DNA of 64,000 bases from Streptacidiphilus sp041262525 (GTDB lineage: Bacteria; Actinomycetota; Actinomycetes; Streptomycetales; Streptomycetaceae): positions 248,001 through 312,000 of the forward strand of contig NZ_JBGCCK010000006.1 in the NCBI RefSeq assembly GCF_041262525.1, written 5' to 3'. Below, one piece after another: positions 34,342 to 46,351 of this stretch. Under the pieces are notes generated by a model. The model was not told where the DNA came from and did no database searches. It saw only the letters and a list, made by a program, of their open reading frames with translations. The position numbers and the translations under genes are program-made. Position 1 is the first letter of the stretch. Each line of letters begins with the position of its first letter.

Positions 34342-34494
34342 CCAGGCACCTTGTGGAATCCTCACAAGCCGTGGACCGTACTTTCTCGCCTCGACCTGCG
34401 GCGCTGGGGATTACCCACAAGTAGGATGGCGGCGAGTACGACCCGAACGGCCCCGGGCCACCCGGTGCCGCCGAGAAGTTGAGTGAGGAGCACC

Positions 34495-35136
34495 GTGACG
34501 GCGATCCAGGACACGGCTGAGCGCCCCCGCGGCACTCGCCTGCCGCGCAGTGCCCGTCGCAACCAGCTCCTGGGCGCCGCCCAGGAGGTCTTCGTCGCCC
34601 AGGGCTACCACGCCGCGGCGATGGACGACATCGCCGAGCGCGCCGGCGTCAGCAAGCCGGTGCTGTACCAGCACTTCCCCGGGAAGCTGGAGCTCTACCT
34701 CGCGCTGCTGGACAAGCACTGCGAGGCGCTGGTCGACGCGATCCGCACCGCGCTCGAGGCCACCACGGACAACAAGCTCCGTGTGCTGGCGACCACCGAG
34801 GCCTACTTCGCCTACGTCGCCTCCGAGTCCGGCGCGTTCCGACTGGTCTTCGAGTCGGACCTGACCAACGAGGACGCGGTCCGTGAGCGCGTCGAGCGGG
34901 TCACCAGGGACACCGCCACGCTGGTCAGCAAGGTGATCGCCGAGGACACCGACCTGCCCGAGGAAGAGGCCATGCTGCTGGCCGTCGGCGTCTGCGGTCT
35001 CTGCCAGATCACCGCCCGCTTCTGGCTCGCGCAGGGCAGCACCATTCCGCAGGACGAGGCGGTCCGCCTGGTGTCCAGCCTTTCCTGGCGTGGCCTCAAG
35101 GGCTTCCCGATGCACGGCGGGGACACCGCGCACTGA
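34495..35136 (+). CDS. TetR family transcriptional regulator
   Basis: The 213-residue protein has a TetR helix-turn-helix (AAMDDIAERAGVSKPVLYQH core) at about residues 40-65 and a ligand-binding C-terminal domain. GTG at 34495 is chosen because GAGGAG lies five bases upstream; an earlier GTG at 34483 overlaps that site. It lies about 100 bp upstream of the DUF3107 gene on the same strand, a common pairing in actinobacteria. The inducer is unknown. Confidence 0.9.
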   Translation: MTAIQDTAERPRGTRLPRSARRNQLLGAAQEVFVAQGYHAAAMDDIAERAGVSKPVLYQHFPGKLELYLALLDKHCEALVDAIRTALEATTDNKLRVLATTEAYFAYVASESGAFRLVFESDLTNEDAVRERVERVTRDTATLVSKVIAEDTDLPEEEAMLLAVGVCGLCQITARFWLAQGSTIPQDEAVRLVSSLSWRGLKGFPMHGGDTAH

Positions 35137-35233
35137 TCCATCAGGCCGTATCGTGGGGCCGTACGGCGCGCGGCCGGTCCGGTCACGCGTGGAACGACGA
35201 ACGCCTGTTTGATGGGGCCGGAGGGACGAAGCC

Positions 35234-35461
35234 GTGGAGGTCAAGATCGGCGTGCAGAACGCGGCTCGGGAGATCGTTCTCGAGAGTGCGCAGACTGCCG
35301 ACGAGGTCGAGAGCGCGGTCGCGGCGGCGCTGGACGGCACTGCGAAGCTGCTGAAGCTGGCGGACGAGCACGGACGCAAGATCCTTATCCCGGCCGAGCG
35401 CCTGGCCTACGTGGAGATCGGCGAGCAGGCGCCGCGCAAGGTCGGCTTCGGCACGCTCTGA
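35234..35461 (+). CDS. DUF3107 family small protein
   Basis: The 75-residue protein starts VEVKIGVQNAAREIVLES and ends PRKVGFGTL, matching the conserved actinobacterial DUF3107 family of unknown function. GTG at 35234 is preceded by GGAGGG. It is probably cotranscribed with the TetR gene and followed by a strong hairpin. Confidence 0.88.
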   Translation: MEVKIGVQNAAREIVLESAQTADEVESAVAAALDGTAKLLKLADEHGRKILIPAERLAYVEIGEQAPRKVGFGTL

Positions 35462-35487
35462 TCGAACGATCGAACGAAGAAACACGG

Positions 35488-35527
35488 AACGCCCCGATTT
35501 CCTCCTCGAGGAGGAAATCGGGGCGTT
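35488..35527 (+). terminator. Perfect 20-bp palindromic terminator
   Basis: AACGCCCCGATTTCCTCCTC is followed immediately by its exact reverse complement, 26 bp after the DUF3107 stop. Confidence 0.8.
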
Positions 35528-35608
35528 CCGCATGTCTCGGTATGTCCTGGACGCGTTCTGGGTAGGGCTTTCTCGACCGCACTGACGACAGGCAGGAGGC
35601 CATGACCA

Positions 35609-35890
35609 ATGAGCATGACCGTCGAGCTGATCGCATTCTCGATCGCCGGCCTGGCCATCGGCCTCGGCGCCGCCGTGCTGCTGTCCGACCTGTTCCCCGC
35701 GCCCCGAGTGGTCACGGTGCTGACGGGCCTCTGCTCCGCGCTGCTGCTCGGCGGGATCGCCCACACCGCCTTCGGCGACGGCCACCCGGTGCAGACGGTC
35801 GTCTGCGCCGCGCTCGGCTCAGCCGCGATGGTGTCACTGCTGGCCCGCCCGGACCAGCGCTCAGCCCGCCACCATCCGAAGCACGCGTAG
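35609..35890 (+). CDS. Small two- or three-helix membrane protein
   Basis: The 93-residue protein has hydrophobic stretches at about residues 5-25, 34-52 and 62-80 and a basic C-terminus (RHHPKHA). AGGAGG lies nine bases upstream of the ATG at 35609. Function unknown. An overlapping ATG at 35602 opens a different, Arg-rich frame that does not look coding. Confidence 0.65.
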   Translation: MSMTVELIAFSIAGLAIGLGAAVLLSDLFPAPRVVTVLTGLCSALLLGGIAHTAFGDGHPVQTVVCAALGSAAMVSLLARPDQRSARHHPKHA

Positions 35891-35914
35891 CGAATCCGCG
35901 AATTCGTCGGCCGG

Positions 35915-36751
35915 CTAGGACGCGAGGCCGAGGGCGGCCATCCGGCGGGTGTGGGCCTCGGTGATGCGGTTGAACATCTTGCCGACCTCCACCAGGTCGA
36001 ATCCGCGTACCTCGACGCCGCCGATCAGCAGGTTCGACAGGGCGTCGCGCTCCGCGACCACCCGCTGGGCCTGGCTCAGGGCCTCGCCCATCAGTCGACG
36101 GCCCCAGAGGGCCAGCCGGCCGCCGATCCGCGGGTCGGCGGCGATCGCCTCGTGGACCTTCTCCACCGCGAACTCCGCGTGGCCGGTGTCCGCCATCACG
36201 CCCAGGACCAGTTCACGGGTGTCGTCGTCGAGCCGGACCGCGACCTCGCGGTAGAAGTCCGCCGCGATCGAGTCGCCGACGTAGGCCTTGACCAGGCTCT
36301 CCGGCCAGTCGGCCGGGGCGGTCATCCGGTGGAAGGAGTCCAGCGGCTCGGCGAAGGGCTGCATCGCCTCCGCCGGGACGACGCCGACCTCGGCCAGGCG
36401 GTCCCGCAGTTGCCGGTAGTGGCCGAACTCCGCTGCGGCCATCCCCGCCAGCGCCGCCTTGTCCTCCAGAGTGGGCGCCAGCTTCGCGTCCTCCGCGAGA
36501 CGTTCGAACGCACTGAGTTCGCCGTAGGCCAGCGCACCGAGCAGGTCGACGACAGCGGCACGGTACTCCGGATCTGCCGAGCAGCTCGCCCAGTCACCGA
36601 TCGACGGGTACACGGCAGCGGACTCATCGTTTCCGGCAGCGGCGGTGTTCGCGGCGTTGTCGGCGTTCACAGCGATTCCGGCGTCGTCGACGTTCACAGC
36701 CTTCTCCCCGGACCCCACGGACTCGTCCTTGCTTGCTTCAGGCGTCTCCAT
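35915..36751 (-). CDS. Ferritin-like fold protein (MiaE-like family)
   Basis: The 278-residue protein has an Asp/Ala-rich, probably disordered N-terminus (about 50 residues) and a helical ferritin-like domain with carboxylate/His patterns YGELSAFERLAEDAK, AAAEFGHYRQL and TGHAEFAVEKVHEAI. Streptomycete homologues are annotated as ferritin-like or MiaE-like (tRNA hydroxylase superfamily); activity here is unproven. ATG at 36751 has AAGGTG upstream. It is divergent from the RNA helicase gene. Confidence 0.78.
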   Translation of the reverse strand: METPEASKDESVGSGEKAVNVDDAGIAVNADNAANTAAAGNDESAAVYPSIGDWASCSADPEYRAAVVDLLGALAYGELSAFERLAEDAKLAPTLEDKAALAGMAAAEFGHYRQLRDRLAEVGVVPAEAMQPFAEPLDSFHRMTAPADWPESLVKAYVGDSIAADFYREVAVRLDDDTRELVLGVMADTGHAEFAVEKVHEAIAADPRIGGRLALWGRRLMGEALSQAQRVVAERDALSNLLIGGVEVRGFDLVEVGKMFNRITEAHTRRMAALGLAS

Positions 36752-37098
36752 AGGCGGCACCTTAGTGGGCTCAGGTGGCCTCAGAACGCACGAAAGCGGG
36801 CGTGAACGCACCCGATGTCGTCCGCGTCACATGTTCGATCTTCACCTTGCCGGTATGGTGGTAGGGAGGCCTGGCGTGTTCCGCGATTCGGAAACGCGCC
36901 GCGCCTCACGTACGCGGATGCCCGGTCGGTCGCACGATCGGCTCCGACCGACCCCGCAGTGGCCGAGCGAGGGCCGCCGCAGACCGCGCAGACGCGGTCC
37001 CGCGCCGGGCCTCCCATCAATGCCTCTCACTGCGCTGCGTCGCGTCCGCTCCCCAGGGACGGGTCCATGGACGAAATGGCCCCGCGACGCGCCGCCGC
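36752..37098. other. Divergent regulatory region / long leader of the DEAD-box helicase gene
   Basis: No gene is recognised in these 347 bp. TATGGT at about 36852 could be a -10 box for the helicase gene, implying a leader of about 240-340 nt. Small inverted repeats (for example GACCGCGCAGACGCGGTC at about 36986-37003) could fold in the RNA. Confidence 0.4.
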
Positions 37099-40110
<3,012 letters not shown>

Positions 40111-40123
40111 CGCTCCCACCCCA

Positions 40124-40170
40124 GGCGCGGCGGGTTCACAGGGCGTTCGACCCTGTGAACCCGCCGCGCC
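40124..40170 (+). terminator. Strong intrinsic terminator
   Basis: A 20-bp perfect stem (GGCGCGGCGGGTTCACAGGG) with a CGTTCGA loop is followed by TTTGCTTTTC, just after the helicase gene. Confidence 0.9.
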
Positions 40171-40291
40171 TTTGCTTTTCCCGAGCTCCTGGCCTCGGCC
40201 GTTCCCGGCTACCTGCGCGTCACATCCCCTCGATACGCTCGCAGACGCACGCCGCACCGCGCTCCGCCGCACTGCCAGGAGGTTCCTCCCG

Positions 40292-41173
40292 ATGAGCACG
40301 CCGCCCTTTCTGACCCTGCCCGCCTGCGCGAGCAGCACGCGTCTGCGGACGGCACGCGGCGAGTTCGCCGCGCTGCACGCCGTGCCGCAGGCGCGGCCGG
40401 CGACGGCCCTCGCCCTGCTCGTTCCCGGGTTCACCGGGAGCAAGGAGGACTTCATCGCCCTGCTGGAGCCGCTGGCCGAGGACGGGTACGAGGTCGTCGC
40501 CATCGACCAGCGCGGACAGTACGAGACCGGCGGACCCGAGAACGTAGACGCCTACGCGCTGGAGGAGCTCGGCCTTGACCTGCTCGCCGTCACCGCCGAG
40601 CTTCGCGAGCGTGCCGCCGGACGACCGCTGCACCTCGTCGCGCACTCCTTCGGCGGCTACGTCGCCCGCGTGGCCGCCCTGCGCGCAAGCGGCCCGGCCC
40701 TGCCCTGGGCGTCGCTGACCCTGATGAGCACCGGCCCGGCCGCGCTGGACGACTCGGAGACCGAACGGGCGAAGCTGCTGCTGGCCGCCCTCCCGGTGAT
40801 GACCTTGGAGGAGATCTGGCGCGCGATGCAGGAGATGGACGCGGCGAGCGGCGCATCGGTGCAGCTCAGCGCCGAGATCGCCGACTTCCTGCACCGTCGC
40901 TGGCTGGCCAACGTGCCCGCCGCGCTGACCGCGATGGCGCAGCAGCTGATCTCCGAGCCGGACCGCGTCGACGAGCTGGCCGGGCTCTCCCTCCCTAAAC
41001 TCGTCCTGTCCGGTGAGCGCGACTACGCGTGGCCGGTGGAGTTGCAGGCGCAGATGGCGCTGCGGCTCTCGGCCGAGCACATCGTCATTCCGGGCGCAGG
41101 TCACTCACCGAACGCGGAGCGGCCCGCGAGCACTGCTCTTTCACTGTCTGCCTTCTGGTCGAACGTCAGTTGA
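40292..41173 (+). CDS. Alpha/beta hydrolase
   Basis: The 293-residue protein has VPGFTGSKEDF (oxyanion loop), the nucleophile elbow AHSFGGY, the acid in SGERDYAWP and the His in GAGHSPN. ATG at 40292 is preceded by AGGAGG. No signal peptide. Substrate unknown. Confidence 0.86.
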   Translation: MSTPPFLTLPACASSTRLRTARGEFAALHAVPQARPATALALLVPGFTGSKEDFIALLEPLAEDGYEVVAIDQRGQYETGGPENVDAYALEELGLDLLAVTAELRERAAGRPLHLVAHSFGGYVARVAALRASGPALPWASLTLMSTGPAALDDSETERAKLLLAALPVMTLEEIWRAMQEMDAASGASVQLSAEIADFLHRRWLANVPAALTAMAQQLISEPDRVDELAGLSLPKLVLSGERDYAWPVELQAQMALRLSAEHIVIPGAGHSPNAERPASTALSLSAFWSNVS

Positions 41174-41283
41174 CGGTTCGTCAGTTTTCTTCTGCTTCAT
41201 CCCGGAATACCGCCGGGCGAGTGAGTCGTTGGACCCTTCGGAGAACGCAAAAGCAGTGCAACCAGTGAACAACTGTGGCGAAC

Positions 41284-41312
41284 TTCGACACGAGCGCTTA
41301 ACGGTTTGCTAA
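41284..41312 (+). promoter_or_regulatory. Candidate promoter of the 58-residue protein gene
   Basis: TTCGAC and TGCTAA are spaced 17 bp apart in an AT-richer stretch, about 57 bp upstream of the ATG at 41369. Confidence 0.3.
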
Positions 41313-41368
41313 CCACCCCGAAGCAGGCCTCGCGCACTCTGGTCATCACCAGGAGAAGGGAGAGGCCC

Positions 41369-41545
41369 ATGCGATTCGAGATCTTCCGCCTCAACGAGGC
41401 GGGCGGCACCGCCGAGGACGCCCTGATCGCCGAGGCGGACGCCGTCCGCGGCATCATCGACAACGCCGCCGCGACGGGCGAGCGGCTCTACATCCGGCCG
41501 GTCGAAGCGGCCGGCGCGGCCGCCGCCGGAGCGTCCACCTTCTGA
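41369..41545 (+). CDS. Conserved small protein, unknown function
   Basis: A 58-residue protein starting MRFEIFRLNEAGG with ERLYIRPVEAAG near the end. Short proteins of this pattern are widespread in streptomycetes. ATG at 41369 is preceded by GGGAG. Function unknown. Confidence 0.65.
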   Translation: MRFEIFRLNEAGGTAEDALIAEADAVRGIIDNAAATGERLYIRPVEAAGAAAAGASTF

Positions 41546-41618
41546 CCGCACCCGGCAGGTCCCCCGGCCGGGTGATCGTCCTTGACGGACCGGGTCCGAC
41601 GGAGGACCGTGGTCGTCT

Positions 41619-42257
41619 ATGAGGGGTGAGCCCAGTTGCCCGAGGTGCGGGGGCCGAGTCCGCGCCCCGGGGCTGTTCACCGACACCTGGCAGTGCGACG
41701 CGCACGGAACGGTCTATCCGCTGCAGCCCGTCGTCCCGCCGAGCGTCGAGGCACTGGGCGTCGCGGTGGCGCGCGCGGAGGTTCCCGTCTGGCTGCCGTG
41801 GCCTCTGCCGGTGGGCTGGCTCTTCACGGGGATCGCTCACGCCGGTGACGACGTCTCCGGCACCCGCGCGACCGCCGTCGCCTGCTCCGGCCCCGGTCCG
41901 CTCGGCGGTCCGGGTGAGCTGCTGCTGATCGCCGAGGAGCTCGGCGTCGGCCTGGGCGCGCGCTACGCCGGCCTCTCCGGCCCTGATCCGGGGGACGCCA
42001 TCGCCGTGCACCAGGCCCCGCATGCGAAGGTGCTGGCGGCCGGGCGGCCGACCGCGCTCTGGCATGTTCCCAACGCCCCGGACGACCGAGCGGTCTTCGT
42101 GGGCGAGGCACGCGGGCTCTGGCTCTGGGCGGTGGTCTGGCCAGAGCGCTCGGGCCTGCTGATGTACGACGAGCTGGTCCTGACCGACTTGCGCGACGCG
42201 GGCGCGGAGCTGGAGCTCCTCCCCTGCGGAGCCCTTTCACCGCGCATCCTGCAGTAG
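41619..42257 (+). CDS. DUF6758-type zinc-ribbon protein
   Basis: The 212-residue protein starts with a zinc-ribbon-like CPRCGG and WQCDAHG, then the conserved segment PVWLPWPLPVGWLFTG, a pattern shared by a streptomycete family annotated DUF6758. The rest is a mixed alpha/beta region of unknown function. GGAGG lies about 14 bases upstream of the ATG. It lies 174 bp upstream of the PHP phosphoesterase gene and may be cotranscribed. Confidence 0.72.
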   Translation: MRGEPSCPRCGGRVRAPGLFTDTWQCDAHGTVYPLQPVVPPSVEALGVAVARAEVPVWLPWPLPVGWLFTGIAHAGDDVSGTRATAVACSGPGPLGGPGELLLIAEELGVGLGARYAGLSGPDPGDAIAVHQAPHAKVLAAGRPTALWHVPNAPDDRAVFVGEARGLWLWAVVWPERSGLLMYDELVLTDLRDAGAELELLPCGALSPRILQ

Positions 42258-42431
42258 CGGTCCAGCCCCTCAGCGGAGCCTCGCTGTGCCGCGTCGCCGG
42301 ACTCCGGCCGCGCCAGGGCCGACGACCTACGGTCCGTCACTCCCGCCACCGCTCGTCCCCGGCCGATCACGGCTGCCCGTAGGCTGGAGGAACACCCCGC
42401 AAGCCCCGCCCCGTCCCCAGGAGTCACCCCC

Positions 42432-43280
42432 GTGCGCATCGATCTCCACGCACACAGCAACGCCTCGGACGGGACGGACTCCCCCGCCGAACTGGTCCGG
42501 AACGCGGTCGCCGCCGGGCTCGACGTCGTCGCGCTGACCGACCACGACACCACCGGCGGGTACGCCGAGGCCATCGACGCCCTGCGCGGCACCTCGCTCA
42601 CGCTCGTGCCCGGGGCAGAGCTCTCTTGCCGGGTCGAGGGAATCTCCATGCATCTGCTGGCCTACCTGTTCGACACCGAGGAGCCCGCGTTCGCACGCGA
42701 GCGGGAGCTCGTCAGGACGGACCGGGTGCGGCGGGCGCAGGCGATCGTCGAGCGCTGTCGGGCGCTGGGTGCGCCGATCGACTGGGAGCAGGTCCGCCGG
42801 ATCGCCGGCCGGGGCGCGGTCGGCCGTCCGCACATCGCGTCGGCGCTGGTGGAGGCCAAGGTCGTGGCAAGCGTCGACGATGCGTTCACTCCCGAATGGC
42901 TGGCCAACGGCGGGCGCGCGGACGTGCCCAAGCGGGAGACCGATCCCGTGGAGGCGATCGCGCTGGTCCGGGGCGCGGGCGGGGTGCCCGTCTTCGCGCA
43001 CCCGGGTGCGTCGAAGCGCGGCCGGACCGTCTCGGACGCGGTGATCGCCGAGCTCGCGGCGGCCGGACTCGCCGCCCTCGAAGTCGACCACATCGACCAC
43101 GATGAGCCGAGCCGCGCCCGGCTGCGCACCCTCGCGAGCGATCTCGGGCTTCTGGTGACCGGTTCCTCCGACTACCACGGCAGCCGAAAGACCGTCAGGC
43201 TCGGTGCGAACACGACCGATCCGGCCGTCTACGAGGCCTTGATCTCCCAGGCGACGGGCGCGAAGCCGGTCACCGGCTGA
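42432..43280 (+). CDS. PHP domain phosphoesterase
   Basis: The 282-residue protein has the PHP metal motifs DLHAHSNASDG, LTDHDTTGG, PGAELSC, FAHPG and SSDYHG. Related enzymes hydrolyse 3',5'-nucleoside bisphosphates or oligoribonucleotides. GTG at 42432 has AGGAG eight bases upstream. Confidence 0.88.
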   Translation: MRIDLHAHSNASDGTDSPAELVRNAVAAGLDVVALTDHDTTGGYAEAIDALRGTSLTLVPGAELSCRVEGISMHLLAYLFDTEEPAFARERELVRTDRVRRAQAIVERCRALGAPIDWEQVRRIAGRGAVGRPHIASALVEAKVVASVDDAFTPEWLANGGRADVPKRETDPVEAIALVRGAGGVPVFAHPGASKRGRTVSDAVIAELAAAGLAALEVDHIDHDEPSRARLRTLASDLGLLVTGSSDYHGSRKTVRLGANTTDPAVYEALISQATGAKPVTG

Positions 43281-43403
43281 ACCGCCGCGGGGATCCCGAC
43301 ACCCGCACTCGCGACCGACGCACCGGCGTGCGATCAACTGCTAACCTCTGGCGACTTTCGACGGGCGCACGCATGCGCCCACTTCATCAGGGGCGGGATC
43401 ACC

Positions 43404-43883
43404 ATGGCAATTCGCCGTGCGAAGCAGAAGCAACAGGTCATCGAGAAGCTCTCGCAGGTCGCTCCGGCGGGCGAGACCTTCATCGCGTGCGTGCACGTGG
43501 AGACCGGGCCGAGCCCGTGGCTCAACGCCCTCTTCGACGAGGTCCCGGTGCTCGGGCTCGTCGTCGCGCTCACCAGGAAGTTCTACTTCCTGACGCTGAC
43601 CAACACCTCGGTCGTCGTCAACACCGCCAACCGGTTCACCAACCGTCCCGGGGAGGTCGTCATGGCCTTCCCGCGCGAGGCGTTCCCGGTCAGCCGGATC
43701 AAGCGCGCCTCCGTCTGGAGCTCGATGTACGTCGAGCTGAACCCGGGTGCGAAGCCGACCCGTCTCAACATCAACCGCTACTGGCGCACCGAGCTGGACC
43801 AGCTCCTCGGCGCGCTGCCGCAGGCGCAGATCCCCGCCCAGGGCGGCGCGGTGCAGACTCCGGCCGACTTCCCGCGGGGCTGA
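43404..43883 (+). CDS. Hypothetical protein, possibly PH-like fold
   Basis: The 159-residue protein has a strand-rich pattern (KFYFLTLTNTSVVVNT, then RIKRASVWSSMYVELN) and no signal peptide. A GGGCGGGATC stretch precedes the ATG at 43404. It reads like a small pleckstrin-like sheet protein, but I have no firm family. It converges on the SUFU-domain gene with a 7 bp gap. Confidence 0.6.
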   Translation: MAIRRAKQKQQVIEKLSQVAPAGETFIACVHVETGPSPWLNALFDEVPVLGLVVALTRKFYFLTLTNTSVVVNTANRFTNRPGEVVMAFPREAFPVSRIKRASVWSSMYVELNPGAKPTRLNINRYWRTELDQLLGALPQAQIPAQGGAVQTPADFPRG

Positions 43884-43890
43884 GTCGCCG

Positions 43891-44508
43891 TCAGTCGCCG
43901 AGCGGTACGGACCTGCGCGCCTGGTCGCGCAGGTCCGTGCCGTGGCGCAGCCAACGCTCCTGAAGTTCGGCGGCGCCGTGAACGCGCTTGTGGGCCGCCT
44001 CGTTCGGGGTCATCGGCAGCAGCGGCAGGAAGCGGACCGGTTCGGCCGGTTCGGGCAGTTCGAGGTCCTCGACCAGACCGCCGGGCTCGGCGACGAGGAA
44101 GCCCGTGAAGGGCGCGCCCGGCCAGAGCGGCTCACCCAGGTCCAGCGAAGCACCCGGTGCCACGATGAGCCCCTCCACCTGCGGCGAGGCCGCGAGGGTG
44201 GCGAGCGGGCGGAGCAGTTCGTCGCGTCCGCCGCGGATGGTGACGACCAGCTCGGCACGCGGGCCCGCGATCGGGTCGGCGACGACGGCCGTCGGATCGG
44301 CCATCGGCGCCGCCGACATGCCGAGGGTCGCGTAGCGGAAGAGACCGTCGGCCTGCGGGAAGCGCAGCACCTCGATCCGGTCCGTCCCCAGGAAGGTGAC
44401 CGCGGCGCGGCCGTCCGGCTCGCCGAAGGTGCTGATCAGACGGGCTTCGACGGCGGTGAGAACGGCGTCGGGCGCGGAGGAGTCGGGCGAGGCGGCAGGG
44501 TGCGACAT
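43891..44508 (-). CDS. Suppressor-of-fused (SUFU) domain protein
   Basis: The 205-residue protein contains LLPMTPNEAAHKRVHGAAEL near its C-terminus, a typical ending of bacterial SUFU-domain proteins, and strand-rich sequence before it. Bacterial members are mostly uncharacterised; some are immunity-like proteins. No toxin gene is adjacent. Confidence 0.72.
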   Translation of the reverse strand: MSHPAASPDSSAPDAVLTAVEARLISTFGEPDGRAAVTFLGTDRIEVLRFPQADGLFRYATLGMSAAPMADPTAVVADPIAGPRAELVVTIRGGRDELLRPLATLAASPQVEGLIVAPGASLDLGEPLWPGAPFTGFLVAEPGGLVEDLELPEPAEPVRFLPLLPMTPNEAAHKRVHGAAELQERWLRHGTDLRDQARRSVPLGD

Positions 44509-44518
44509 AGGCCAGAGC

Positions 44519-45466
44519 CTACGACTTCCGTCCGGCCCGGATGATCAGCAGGAGGCCGGCGAGGATCATCGCCACGGCCGGGTAGACCGCGACGGGCGGC
44601 AGCTGGCCCAGCCAGACGGCGGCGATCAGCGCGGCTCCCGGGGTCTCCAGCAGGATCGCCGTCGAGACGAAGGACGGGCCGAGCGTGCGTACGACGCGGT
44701 TGCTGAGCGAGTGGCCGAGGAACTGCGCGGACGCGGTGAGCAGCAGGATCTGCCACCACGCGGTCGCGCTGTAGCCGGACAGCCGCTGGCCGGAGAGCAG
44801 GCAGGCCACCAGGAGCAGCGCGGCCGTCGTCGCGTAACAGACGAAGGTGTAGGCGGTGGTGCTGACGGTCCGGCGGACCTCACTGCCGAGCAGGAAGTAC
44901 CCGGAGGCGGCCATGCCCGCGCCGAGCGCCAGCAGGTCGCCCAGGACGGCTCGGGACGACAGTGTCAGGTCGAATCCGGTCAGCAGGACGACACCGGCGA
45001 AAGCGAGCCCGATGCCGACCCAGACCACGCGCGGCGGCCGGTGACCGCGCAGGCGGAGGTACAGGGTCGTCCAGAGCGGCGTCGCGGTGCAGAGGGCGGT
45101 GGAGGTGGCGACGGAGGTCAGCCGCAGGCTGGGCAGCCACATCGCGAAGTGCAGCGCGAGGAACCCTCCTGCGGCGAGCGACAGCAGGACGGTGCGGCGG
45201 CTCATGGCCCGCAGCTCGGCGCGGTGACGGAACAAGGCGATCGGGGCGAGGACGCCGGTGGCGATGCAGTTGCGCCAGAACGCGATCGCGACCGCGGGCG
45301 CGGCGATCGCACTGATCAGCGGCGCGGAGAGCGCGACGCCGGCGACCGCGAGCGCGAGCAGCACGAAGTCGATGCGCGGCACGAGGGCCAGATCAGGGTG
45401 CGCGGTGGCCGACGTCGTCACGGGCTTCGTCACGGACGCGGGCGCACTCTGAGCGGTGCTCGACAC
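44519..45466 (-). CDS. EamA/DMT family transporter
   Basis: The 315-residue protein has about ten hydrophobic helices in the repeated EamA pattern (ALHFAMWLPSLRLTSVATS in the first half, ETPGAALIAAVWLGQ in the second). These export small metabolites. GTG at 45466 is chosen because GAGGAG lies upstream; the open frame before it lacks coding character. It lies just downstream of the SUFU gene's start (10 bp), facing the same direction. Confidence 0.85.
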   Translation of the reverse strand: MSSTAQSAPASVTKPVTTSATAHPDLALVPRIDFVLLALAVAGVALSAPLISAIAAPAVAIAFWRNCIATGVLAPIALFRHRAELRAMSRRTVLLSLAAGGFLALHFAMWLPSLRLTSVATSTALCTATPLWTTLYLRLRGHRPPRVVWVGIGLAFAGVVLLTGFDLTLSSRAVLGDLLALGAGMAASGYFLLGSEVRRTVSTTAYTFVCYATTAALLLVACLLSGQRLSGYSATAWWQILLLTASAQFLGHSLSNRVVRTLGPSFVSTAILLETPGAALIAAVWLGQLPPVAVYPAVAMILAGLLLIIRAGRKS

Positions 45467-45569
45467 GGGCTGCTCCTCGGATGTACCCAGTAAGGGGCAT
45501 TTCGATATTAGGGGACTGACCCGATCCACTTCTACGCGCATCCACGGCTACCGGGGGCAATCGAGCAGT

Positions 45570-45693
45570 TGCACCTCCCAGGGGCGCGGGGAACTGCGCG
45601 ACAAGCCACCGGTGTGCGGATGGTCCTCAACGCGCAGGGCCATCCGCACGCAGTGGGTTGCTCGCGCAGTTCCCCGCGCCCCTGGGAGGTGCA
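45570..45693. repeat. Palindromic intergenic repeat element, copy A
   Basis: The 124-bp element has perfect 32-bp terminal inverted repeats containing GGGGCGCGGGGAACTGCGCG, plus an inner pair GTGCGGATGG/CCATCCGCAC. It can form a long cruciform or RNA hairpin. Related copies lie at 47518, 54607 and 61003. Confidence 0.8.
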
Positions 45694-45728
45694 TCCAAAG
45701 GTCGGAGCAGACGCAATACGCTGTGTGC

Positions 45729-46250
45729 ATGAGTGCTGAGCTGCTGGACCGCGCCCTGGTGGAGGAGGCGGCCAAGAAGTCCGGACTGCTGTGGGTGCGC
45801 AGCGACGGAGGGCGGGACCACGCGCTGTGGCACGCCTGGGTCGGCGACGCAGTCGTGGTCGTCGGCGACGGCGGCGAGCAGCCCCTCGGTGGGCTGGCCG
45901 AGGGTGTGAACGCGGTTGTCACACTGCGCAGCAAGGACAAGTGGGGCCGACTGGTCGCCTTCCGGGCCGCCGTCGAACTGTTGACTCCGTTCACGGCCCC
46001 CTGGCAGGCCGCCGTCGACGAGCTGAAGACGAAGCGGCTGAACTCCCTCGACCACGAAGGCGTCACCGACCGCTGGGCCGCGGAGAGCCGCGTGCTGCGC
46101 CTGGTGCCGCAGGGTCTCAGCGTCGAGAATCCGGACGCCATGCCCGACAGCGACCACGCGGCCGTGCCTGTCCCCACCGCCGCCACGACCCGTGAGCCGG
46201 TACCGGAGGGCCTGCCCAGGCTGCTGCTGCGCCGCAAGAAGAAGCGGTAG
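45729..46250 (+). CDS. Conserved hypothetical protein
   Basis: The 173-residue protein has an alpha/beta core (SGLLWVRSDGGRDHALWHAW, then VVVVGDGGEQPLGGLAEG) and a basic end (LLLRRKKKR). ATG at 45729 follows TACGCT by six bases, indicating a leaderless transcript. It is upstream of mrp on the same strand. No function is assigned. Confidence 0.65.
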   Translation: MSAELLDRALVEEAAKKSGLLWVRSDGGRDHALWHAWVGDAVVVVGDGGEQPLGGLAEGVNAVVTLRSKDKWGRLVAFRAAVELLTPFTAPWQAAVDELKTKRLNSLDHEGVTDRWAAESRVLRLVPQGLSVENPDAMPDSDHAAVPVPTAATTREPVPEGLPRLLLRRKKKR

Positions 46251-46351
46251 CGCGCGAGGAGGAGCTCGTCTGAAGCTGGCCCCGGCTCGTGTGACCTGGT
46301 GCACGCCACCGGCGGGTCAGCGGGTGAGCCGCGCGGCCGTACCATTCCGTT